Assembly (NCBI RefSeq): GCF_001761385.1
Contig: NZ_CP017476.1
Coordinates: 4,515,501-4,579,500, forward strand
Length of the DNA: 64,000 nucleotides
Source of the DNA: Hydrogenophaga crassostreae
GTDB taxonomy: Bacteria; Pseudomonadota; Gammaproteobacteria; Burkholderiales; Burkholderiaceae_C
Direction of reading: 5' to 3'
Every line of letters begins with the position of its first letter. The first letter of the stretch is position 1. Positions 53,000 to 60,331 of this stretch are shown in pieces. A model generated the notes under the pieces. That model was not told the DNA's origin. It was given only the letters and a program-made list of their open reading frames with translations, and ran no database searches. Both the position numbers and the translations under genes were made by a program.

Positions 53000-54174
53000 A
53001 GTCCGGATTGTCGTGCAGCCAGTTCTTTCATGATTTCTTCGGCGCCGCCGCCGATCATCATGACCTTGACCTCGCGGTAGACACGCTCGCTCACCGTACC
53101 CCGCATGAAACCCATGCCGCCCAGAATCTGCACGGCGGCATCGGCGCAGAATTGCATGGCCTGGGTGGCATGGTTTTTCAGCAGGCAGACCTGCGCCACC
53201 CATTCGGTGCCGGTGTCGCCAGCGTCGGCGCGGGCCGTCAAGACGTCCACCCATGCCTGTGTGGACTGAACGCGCATTTGCATGTCCATCAGTTTGTGGC
53301 GGATCACCTGGCGTTCAATCAGCGGTGCACCAAAGGTCTGGCGCTGGCGAGCCCACGACAGGGCCTCTTCAAAACACGCCTGCGAAAACCCCAGCGCAAT
53401 GGCGCTCATGGCCAGCCGTTCGCCATTGAAGTTGCCCATGATGATGCGAAAGCCGCCACCCTCTTCACCCAACAGGTTCGACACGGGCACCCGCAGGTTG
53501 TCGAACCGCAGGTGGGCGGTGTCTGAGCAGTGCCAGCCCATTTTGTCGAGCTGTGTGCGCGAGAGACCGGGCGCGTCACAAGGCACGAGCAACATGGAAA
53601 TGCCACTGGCGCCCTTGCTCTCGGGCGCGGTGCGCGCGGCCAGGGTGAGCCAGTCGCAGCGCATGCCCGACGTAATGAACACCTTTTCGCCGTTGACCAC
53701 ATAGTGATCACCATCGCGGCGCGCCGTGGTCCGCAGGCTGGCCACATCAGAGCCACCGCCGGGCTCGGTGATCCCCAGTGCGGCAATGGCGTCACCACGC
53801 AACACCGGTGGCACCACCGCCGCCTGCAACTCGGCCGACCCGTGGGCCAGCACCGGCGGCAAGCCAATGTTGAGCGACAACAGACTCGCCACCAGGCCGC
53901 CACTGCCTCCCACACGGGCCAGGGTTTGCGACAGGGCATTGCGTGCGCGCCAGGGCGCCGGTGTGCCGCCCAGGTGCTCGGGGTAGCCCAAGCCCAACAA
54001 ACCGAGCCCGGCGGCTTTGCCGTAGAGTTCGCGCGGGATTTCACCTGCGGCCTCCCACGCAGCCACATGGGGCACGATTTCTTCTCGTGCAAAGCGCTCC
54101 ACTGTGTCGATCAGGGCCCTCAGTTCATGCGCGGAAAACCCGTCGGCATGCATTGTTGCTGTTTCTGCGTTCAT
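52996..54174 (-). CDS. Acyl-CoA dehydrogenase (second copy)
   Basis: This FAD enzyme oxidises an acyl-CoA to the trans-2-enoyl-CoA. The 392-residue protein has the ALGITEPGGGSDVASLRTTA and KVFITSGMRCDW signatures, and the likely catalytic Glu380 in IGGGAEEIM, at the SCAD-like C-terminal position. It overlaps the carboxylase alpha gene by ATGA (54171-54174). The other dehydrogenase of the operon (56615-57787) is distinct in sequence. Confidence 0.93.
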   Translation of the reverse strand: MNAETATMHADGFSAHELRALIDTVERFAREEIVPHVAAWEAAGEIPRELYGKAAGLGLLGLGYPEHLGGTPAPWRARNALSQTLARVGGSGGLVASLLSLNIGLPPVLAHGSAELQAAVVPPVLRGDAIAALGITEPGGGSDVASLRTTARRDGDHYVVNGEKVFITSGMRCDWLTLAARTAPESKGASGISMLLVPCDAPGLSRTQLDKMGWHCSDTAHLRFDNLRVPVSNLLGEEGGGFRIIMGNFNGERLAMSAIALGFSQACFEEALSWARQRQTFGAPLIERQVIRHKLMDMQMRVQSTQAWVDVLTARADAGDTGTEWVAQVCLLKNHATQAMQFCADAAVQILGGMGFMRGTVSERVYREVKVMMIGGGAEEIMKELAARQSGL

Positions 54175-56609
54175 GTTTCGGCCTCAAACCGCATCAGCAA
54201 CTGGCCAGGTCCCAGCTGCTGCCCTTGTTCGACCAGCAACTCGGCCACAATGCCATCCCGGGGCGCTGCCAACGAGTGCTCGAGCTTCATCGACTCGACC
54301 ACGAGCAATGTTTCGCCCTTGATCACGGCCTGTCCTGCCACTGCTTTCACACCGATCAGCTTGCCATTGAACGGCGCCCGCAAATCGTTGGTCACACGGG
54401 CGTTGCCCACGCCGCCTGGCGGCTGCATGCTCACATCATCAATCCACACCTCCAGCGCACTCGGCTCCCCGCCACCGCTGAGCTGCACATGCCAACGCCC
54501 TGCGGATGTCGCCACTGCATGCGTGACCCAGCACTGCCCTTCCAGGATCACCGCCTTGCCGTTGCTGCCATCGGAGAGCGGTGCCACATGCGCCGTGCAC
54601 TCCAGACCAGCGCCCGAGAGGCGCACGTGTGCGCCGCCGATCTCCAGCACGTCGATCGCCACCGCCCGCCCGTCCAGCGACAAACGCACCGGCCTGGCCC
54701 AAGGACACGGCAACGCTGCCGCAGGCAAGGACCGGGCATAGAGCACGGCCAGCGCGGCCACGCGCTCGGCATCCGAGCCCGCTGCCACACCCAGGCGCTC
54801 ACGCACTTCGTCGCCATGCCCCTGCAGAAACGGAACCAAGGCCTGGCCGGCTCTGAAAAGCGGATGCGACAAACAGGCAGCCAGAAAGGCCCGGTTGCTT
54901 TGCACGCCCAGCACCCGTGTTTCGTTGAGCGCACATGTCAGGCGATCCAGCGCCTCTTCGCGGGTCGGCGCATGGGAGATCCACTTGCCCAACATGGCGT
55001 CGTAGTGCGGCGACACCACCAGGCCATGTTCAATCGCATGGTCCAGGCGCAAACCACCACTGGCATCAGGCGCGTGAAAGCCATGCACCGTGCCTGTTTG
55101 AGGTATGTAGCGAGCGTCTTCTGCACACAAACGCACCTCCACCGCATGGCCCTCCAGGCGCACCTCATCCTGTGTCAACGGCAGCGCCTCCCCGCGCGCC
55201 ACCCGCAATTGCCACTCGACCAGATCCAGTCCGGTCAACGCTTCGGTCACAGGATGCTCCACCTGCAAGCGGGTGTTCATTTCCATCAAATAGAACTGTG
55301 ACCCCCACGCTCCACCGCTGCGCGGGTCGCTGCCCTCCAAGGGGGCTGCCTCGCCTTGGGGCGGCCCGGCGTCGAGGCTGCTTGCCCCCCACGCTCCACC
55401 GCTGCGCGGGTCGCTGCCCCCCAAGGGGGCTGCCTCGCCTTGGGGCGGCCCGGCGTCGAGGCTGCTTGCCCCCCACGCTGCTCCGATGCGCGGGTCGCTG
55501 CCCTCCAAGGGGGCTGCCTCGCCTTGGGGCGGCCCGGCGTCGAGGCTGCTTGCCCCCCACGCTGCTCCGATGCGCGGGTCGCTGCCCCCCAAGGGGGCTG
55601 CCTCGCCTTGGGGCGGCCCGGCGTCGAGGCTGCTTGCCCCCCACGCTCCACCGCTGCGCGGGTCGCTGCCCCCCAAGGGGGCTGCCTCGCCTTGGGGCGG
55701 CCCGGCGTCGAGGCTGCTCGCCCCCCACGCTGCACCGCTGGGTCCCAACACAGCCGTCTCGCCTTGGGAGCCACCTTCCAGCAGGAATTCCACCGTGCCC
55801 GCACCCACATACCCGGCGGCCTGAGCCAGGGCCACTGCACAGCGGCCCAGTTCGGCGCGTTGCTCGCGCGACACCGCAGGGCTGGGGGCTTCTTCGATGA
55901 TCTTCTGGTGGCGCCGCTGCACCGAACAATCGCGTTCACCCAAGTGAATGCAATGCCCCTGCGCGTCGGCAAAGATTTGCACCTCCACATGACGCGGGCC
56001 GAGCAAGGCACGCTCGATCAGCAAATCGCCATCGCCAAAAGCGCTCAAGGCTTCCGAGCGCGCGCCAGCCAGGGCTGGCAACAACCCATTTGCCGCATTC
56101 ACCAGCCGCATGCCGCGCCCGCCGCCGCCAGCCACCGCCTTGACCATCAAGGGGTAGCCCATTCGACCGGCTTCACGCTCGAACGTGGCGTCGTCCTGAT
56201 CGGCGCCGCTGTAGCCCGGCAGGCAGGGCACCCCGTTTGCCAGGGCCAGCGCCTTGGCTGCAGCCTTGCTGCCCAATACCCGAATCGCGGCGGCTGGTGG
56301 TCCGACCCAGATCAGACCCGCATCGACCACTGCCTGGGCGAACTCGGCGTTTTCGCTCAGAAAACCGTAGCCGGGATGCACCGCGTCGGCGCCGCTGGCG
56401 CGCGCAGCAGACAACAGCTTGTCGATGCGCAAATAGGTATCGGTCGAGGCGTTGCCGCCCAGGGCCACGGCCGTGGACGCTTCGCGCACATGCAGCGCAT
56501 CGCGATCGGCATCGGAATACACGGCCACGGTGGCGATGCCCATGGCATGAGCGGTGCGAATGATTCGGCGGGCGATCTCACCGCGGTTGGCGATCAGCAG
56601 TTTTTTCAT
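54171..56609 (-). CDS. Acyl-CoA carboxylase biotin carboxylase/BCCP subunit (alpha), with large insertion
   Basis: The 812-residue protein joins biotin carboxylase and biotin carrier domains. It starts MKKLLIANRGEIARRI. The ATP-grasp metal ligands correspond to Glu274 (TVEFLL) and Glu443 (LMEMNTRLQVEHPVTE); in E. coli AccC the same pair is 12 residues apart, here 169. The extra residues are five tandem 28-residue repeats (about 295-435) plus flanks. The C-terminal domain holds the biotinyl Lys775 in VESMKLEH (not the usual AMKM). ATG at 56609 is used. The substrate is a branched or long acyl-CoA (methylcrotonyl/geranyl type). If the loop is tolerated the enzyme could be active; it may also be impaired. 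Confidence 0.9.
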   Translation of the reverse strand: MKKLLIANRGEIARRIIRTAHAMGIATVAVYSDADRDALHVREASTAVALGGNASTDTYLRIDKLLSAARASGADAVHPGYGFLSENAEFAQAVVDAGLIWVGPPAAAIRVLGSKAAAKALALANGVPCLPGYSGADQDDATFEREAGRMGYPLMVKAVAGGGGRGMRLVNAANGLLPALAGARSEALSAFGDGDLLIERALLGPRHVEVQIFADAQGHCIHLGERDCSVQRRHQKIIEEAPSPAVSREQRAELGRCAVALAQAAGYVGAGTVEFLLEGGSQGETAVLGPSGAAWGASSLDAGPPQGEAAPLGGSDPRSGGAWGASSLDAGPPQGEAAPLGGSDPRIGAAWGASSLDAGPPQGEAAPLEGSDPRIGAAWGASSLDAGPPQGEAAPLGGSDPRSGGAWGASSLDAGPPQGEAAPLEGSDPRSGGAWGSQFYLMEMNTRLQVEHPVTEALTGLDLVEWQLRVARGEALPLTQDEVRLEGHAVEVRLCAEDARYIPQTGTVHGFHAPDASGGLRLDHAIEHGLVVSPHYDAMLGKWISHAPTREEALDRLTCALNETRVLGVQSNRAFLAACLSHPLFRAGQALVPFLQGHGDEVRERLGVAAGSDAERVAALAVLYARSLPAAALPCPWARPVRLSLDGRAVAIDVLEIGGAHVRLSGAGLECTAHVAPLSDGSNGKAVILEGQCWVTHAVATSAGRWHVQLSGGGEPSALEVWIDDVSMQPPGGVGNARVTNDLRAPFNGKLIGVKAVAGQAVIKGETLLVVESMKLEHSLAAPRDGIVAELLVEQGQQLGPGQLLMRFEAET
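55307..55726 (-). repeat. Five tandem 84-bp repeats, in frame in the carboxylase gene
   Basis: Copies begin at 55307, 55391, 55475, 55559 and 55643 and a sixth partial one at 55727. The period is exactly 84 bp. Copies differ only at a few places: CCACCGCT vs GCTCCGAT near the left end, CCTCC vs CCCCC in the middle and CTT vs CTC near the right end. The alternation of the middle variant suggests duplication of pairs. Each codes for a 28-residue unit containing WGASSLDAGPPQGEAAPL. The unit contains C-run/CAA/G-run arms like those in the liv gaps. Confidence 0.97.
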
Positions 56610-56614
56610 GGTGA

Positions 56615-57787
56615 TCAGGCGCGCGGCTTCTTGGCGATGCCCATGGTCTTGGCCAGAATGCCAAGCATCACCTCGTCGGCACCGCCGCCAATCGAAGCCA
56701 GGCGTCCATCGCGGTACATGCGCGACACCTTGTTTTCCCAGGTGAAGCCCATACCGCCCCAGAACTGCAAACAGGTGTCGGGCACGAGGCGGTTCAGCCG
56801 CCCCGCTTTCAGCTTGGCCATGGTCGCCCATTCGGTGACGTCTTCTCCCGCCACGTAATACTCACAAGCCTGGTAGGTCAGTGCCCGCAGGCTTTCCACC
56901 TCGGTTTTGAGCTCGCCCAGCTTGAATTGCACCCACTGCTGATCGGCCAGCGTGGCGCCAAACAGCTTGCGTTCCTGCGCGTATTCCACCGTCCATTGGA
57001 TGCAGTTGGTGAGGCTTTGCAGCGTGCTCGCGGCGGCCCACAGGCGCTCTTCCTGGAACTGCTGCATCTGGTAAACAAAACCCGAACCTTCGGCGCCGAT
57101 GCGGTAGCGCTGCGGCACGCGCACCTCATCGAAAAACAGCAGACCGGTGTCGCTGCTGTTCATGCCGATCTTCTTGATCTTCTGCCCCACCTCGAAGCCT
57201 TTGACCAGTTTGCCGTTTTCGCGCAGCGGCACCATGACCAGGCTCTTGTTTTTGTGCGCCGGCCCCTCGCTGGTGTTGACCAGCATGCACATCCAGTCGG
57301 CCTGCAGGCTGTTGGTGATCCACATCTTCTGGCCGCTGATCACGTAATCGTCGCCGTCTTTGCGCGCCACGGTTTTGATCGCCGACACGTCGCTGCCCGC
57401 TGATGGCTCAGACACGCCGATGCAGCCCACCGCGTCACCGCTGATGGCGGGCGCCAGAAACTGGGCGCGCAATTCGTCGCTGCCAAAGCGCGCCAGCGCG
57501 GGCGTGGCCATATCGGTCTGTACGCCGATGGCCATCGGTACGCCGCCGCATTCAATGTGGCCCAGCGCTTCGGCCATGGCCATGCTGTACGAATAGTCGA
57601 GCCCCGCGCCGCCAAACGCCTCGGGCTTGGTCAGGCCGAGCAAACCCAGGTCACCCATCTGCTTGAAGACCTCATGCGCCGGAAAAATCTCGGCCGCCTC
57701 CCATTCGTCCACATGGGGGTTGATCTGTTCGTCGATGAAGCGCTTGAGCGTCTTCTGGATTTCGCGGTGTTCGTGGGTGAATTGCAT
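56615..57787 (-). CDS. Acyl-CoA dehydrogenase (first copy)
   Basis: The 390-residue FAD enzyme has the VGCIGVSEPSAGSDVSAIKT and KMWITNSLQADW signatures and probable catalytic Glu372 in IGGGADEVM. It resembles citronellyl-CoA/isovaleryl-type dehydrogenases. It is between the carboxylase beta gene (27 nt apart) and the alpha gene (5 nt apart), so the three are one unit. Confidence 0.93.
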   Translation of the reverse strand: MQFTHEHREIQKTLKRFIDEQINPHVDEWEAAEIFPAHEVFKQMGDLGLLGLTKPEAFGGAGLDYSYSMAMAEALGHIECGGVPMAIGVQTDMATPALARFGSDELRAQFLAPAISGDAVGCIGVSEPSAGSDVSAIKTVARKDGDDYVISGQKMWITNSLQADWMCMLVNTSEGPAHKNKSLVMVPLRENGKLVKGFEVGQKIKKIGMNSSDTGLLFFDEVRVPQRYRIGAEGSGFVYQMQQFQEERLWAAASTLQSLTNCIQWTVEYAQERKLFGATLADQQWVQFKLGELKTEVESLRALTYQACEYYVAGEDVTEWATMAKLKAGRLNRLVPDTCLQFWGGMGFTWENKVSRMYRDGRLASIGGGADEVMLGILAKTMGIAKKPRA

Positions 57788-57814
57788 GGTTTGTCTCCTG
57801 GAGTTTTTATGGGC

Positions 57815-59428
57815 TCACATGCGGGCGACGGAAAACTGCATGGGGCGCGGCTGCCGCGCGGTGGCTTCCTTGCATGTGTCGAGGCAAAAACCCAGCACCG
57901 CCCGCGTATCGCGCGGGTCGATCACGCCGTCATCCAGCACCAGGCCACTGGTGTAGAACGCGTCGGACTGGTCGTCAAATACTTTCACGATCTGGTCAAA
58001 CTGCGCCTGCATCTGGGCCGGGTCGGGCGTTATGCCTTTGCGCTTCATGCCCGCTTCGGCCACGATCTGCATGGTGCGCGCCGCCTGTTCGCCACCCATC
58101 ACGGCCGTGGTGGCGTTGGGCCAGCTGAACAGAAAGCGGGGCGCAAATCCGCGACCGCACATGCCGTAGTTGCCGGCGCCGAACGAGGCACCGCACTGGA
58201 TGGTGATTTGCGGCACCGTGGCGCTGGTGACGGCCTGGATCATCTTGCTGCCGTGTTTGATCATGCCACCCTGCTCGCTGTCTTTGCCCACCATGTAGCC
58301 GGTGGTGTTCTGCAAATAGACGATGGGGTGGCCGAGCTGGCACATCCATTGAATGAAGTGGGTGGCCTTGTTGGCGCCGGCCACATCAATGGGGCCGTTG
58401 TTGCTGATGATGCCCACGGCATGACCACCGATGCGCGCCTGCACACACAGCGTGGCCGCCCCGTAAAGCGGTTTGAATTCCATCAACTCAGAGCCGTCCA
58501 CAACCCGGGCGATGATTTCGCGCATATCGACGGGCTCGCGGTGATGTGCCGGCATCAGACCCAGCAGCTCATCGACCGGCAGCGCCGGCAACGGAGCCAC
58601 CTCGGTGTCGCGTCGGAGTCCCCAGTCGGTCTGACGGAGCAGCGTCTTCGCCAGGCCCAGCGCTTCGCGGTCGTCTTCCGCCAGGAATTCACCCAGCCCA
58701 GAGACACTGGTGTGCATCTCGGCACCGCCCAGCTCCTCTTCGCTTGCCACCTCGCCCGTGGCCGCCATCAACAGCGGCGGCCCGGCAAGAAAAGCGCGTG
58801 AGCGCCCACGAACCATGATCACAACGTCGGAAAGACCCGGCATGTAGGCACCCCCTGCGGTACCCGATCCGTGTTGAACCGTGATCACGGGCAGGCCCGC
58901 TGCCGACAGGCGGGCGAGGTTGCGAAACAGCGAACCGCCGATCACAAAACCGTCAACCTTGTACTTGGTGAGGTTGGCTCCAGCGCTTTCCACGAGGTGC
59001 ACAAACGGCAGCCGGTTTTCCAGAGCCATTTCCTGCACCCGCAGGATTTTTTCAAGGCCACGCGGCTGGATGGCGCCGGCCTCGATGCCCGAGTCGCTTG
59101 CCACCACCATGCAGCGAACGCCGGCAATAAAGCCGATGCCCGCCAAAACGCCACCGCCCGGTACCGAGCGTTCCGCGTCCTTGCTGTCTTGCAGGTAGCC
59201 GGCCAACGAACACAGTGGCAAGAAGGCTGCGCCTTCGTCCAACAGCAACGCCAGACGCTCGCGGGGCAGCAACTGACCCCGCTTGTCGAACACCGGCCTG
59301 GATTTGGCGGAGGCTTGCGTGGCCCGGCTTTCAATGGCCCGCAACTGGGCAATACGGGCCAGCATCGCTTCCATGCGGGCTTGCGCCTGTTGGCTGCGGG
59401 CGTTCCAGCTGGATTCAAACGGGCTCAT
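57815..59428 (-). CDS. Acyl-CoA carboxylase carboxyltransferase subunit (beta)
   Basis: This subunit moves CO2 from biotin to acyl-CoA. The 537-residue protein has the N-terminal CT domain with QHGSGTAGGAYMPGLSD, FLAGPPLLMAATGEVASEEELGGAEMH, and the C-terminal domain with FIQWMCQLGHPIVYLQNTTGYMVG, CGASFGAGNYGMCGR and MGGEQAARTM. The GGAYMPGLSD/GGAEMH form looks more like geranyl-CoA carboxylase (AtuC) than methylcrotonyl-CoA carboxylase, but this is from memory of sequence patterns. It overlaps the TetR gene by ATGA (59425-59428). Confidence 0.92.
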   Translation of the reverse strand: MSPFESSWNARSQQAQARMEAMLARIAQLRAIESRATQASAKSRPVFDKRGQLLPRERLALLLDEGAAFLPLCSLAGYLQDSKDAERSVPGGGVLAGIGFIAGVRCMVVASDSGIEAGAIQPRGLEKILRVQEMALENRLPFVHLVESAGANLTKYKVDGFVIGGSLFRNLARLSAAGLPVITVQHGSGTAGGAYMPGLSDVVIMVRGRSRAFLAGPPLLMAATGEVASEEELGGAEMHTSVSGLGEFLAEDDREALGLAKTLLRQTDWGLRRDTEVAPLPALPVDELLGLMPAHHREPVDMREIIARVVDGSELMEFKPLYGAATLCVQARIGGHAVGIISNNGPIDVAGANKATHFIQWMCQLGHPIVYLQNTTGYMVGKDSEQGGMIKHGSKMIQAVTSATVPQITIQCGASFGAGNYGMCGRGFAPRFLFSWPNATTAVMGGEQAARTMQIVAEAGMKRKGITPDPAQMQAQFDQIVKVFDDQSDAFYTSGLVLDDGVIDPRDTRAVLGFCLDTCKEATARQPRPMQFSVARM

Positions 59429-60117
59429 GTCGGTACTTTCAAAAAAAGGGACAGGGCGCTGGCGGTCAGCTCATCCAGGCCCACGCGAACGGCTTTCTCC
59501 CTGGCGTCCTCGGTGCCCGCTCCGGGTGGCTGGTACCACTGCACGGTCCAGTTGAGCGCGCCAAAAATCATCAGCCGCGCCAGGCGGGGTTCACCCGAGA
59601 GCCGCCCCTCGGCGTGAAGGCCCTTGAACACCGGTACCCAGGCCGCTTCATATACGTCTTTCACCGCCTTGATTTCACCCATTTGCGCGATGTCCAGCGC
59701 ACGCCATTCGTAAAGCATCACCGGAATGAAATCGCTGTCAGCGCCCAGCAAGACCTCAAAATGGTTGCGAACCAGCACCCTCAACTGCGCTTCGACCGAC
59801 GCCCCGCCCGCCAGTTGGGCCAGCGCTTTGTTTTGCCGCAGCAGCGCACTGCGCATGCCCTCTTCCATCACCGCAGCGAGCAGCGCCTGCTTGTTTTCGA
59901 AGTGGTAGAAGGGTGACCCTGAGCGCATGCCGGCGGCTGTGGCGATGTCGCGCGTGGTCGTGGCGGCGAATCCTTGCTGGCGAAACAGCCGCGCAGCCGC
60001 GCTCAGCAATTCAAGGCGGCGGTTGCCATCGTCGCGCTCGTCGAGCGTCTTGCGCGGGCGGCCGCGGGCGCGCCGGGGCGCTGCCTCCTTGGGGAAATCG
60101 TTGTGCACTGTGCTCAT
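59425..60117 (-). CDS. TetR-family regulator of the carboxylase operon
   Basis: The 230-residue protein has a basic N-terminal tail (RRARGRPRK) and a TetR helix-turn-helix (RLFRQQGFAATTTRDIATAAGMRSGSPFYHFENKQAL). It is the first gene of the operon and overlaps the carboxylase gene, so it is almost certainly its own regulator. An acyl-CoA is the likely inducer. Confidence 0.93.
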   Translation of the reverse strand: MSTVHNDFPKEAAPRRARGRPRKTLDERDDGNRRLELLSAAARLFRQQGFAATTTRDIATAAGMRSGSPFYHFENKQALLAAVMEEGMRSALLRQNKALAQLAGGASVEAQLRVLVRNHFEVLLGADSDFIPVMLYEWRALDIAQMGEIKAVKDVYEAAWVPVFKGLHAEGRLSGEPRLARLMIFGALNWTVQWYQPPGAGTEDAREKAVRVGLDELTASALSLFLKVPT

Positions 60118-60149
60118 TGGCAGAAACTGTAGCAGTCCGGCATATTTTT

Positions 60150-60163
60150 AACAAGCAAGCGCT
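60150..60163. promoter_or_regulatory. Possible TetR operator
   Basis: AACAAGCAAGCGCT occurs 33 bp before the TetR start, centred near AGCGCT. The right half (AGCGCTCAGCAAAA) is degenerate, so the palindrome is only partial. Position fits a TetR autoregulatory site. Confidence 0.3.
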
Positions 60164-60331
60164 CAGCAAAAATCGCTTCGGTGACCGGGCAGGCGTGGCC
60201 AGCACCGCTCGTCGCATATTTCAATGGGGGTTATGCGGTTCCAGTACGATGCTTTTCAGAGAGAGAGAGCGTTGACTCCGCCGCTCGCCCCATTCATTTG
60301 ACCCAGTTTTACAGGAGCCTGTTCGTTCGTC

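Noticed and set aside
55307..55726. CRISPR array
   Set aside because: Units are contiguous without unique spacers, and lie within a coding frame; there are no cas genes.
55356..56858. Plus-strand frame of 500 codons across the 84-bp repeats
   Set aside because: The repeat is open in several frames because its length is a multiple of three and it lacks stops. The minus strand carries the true biotin carboxylase motifs.
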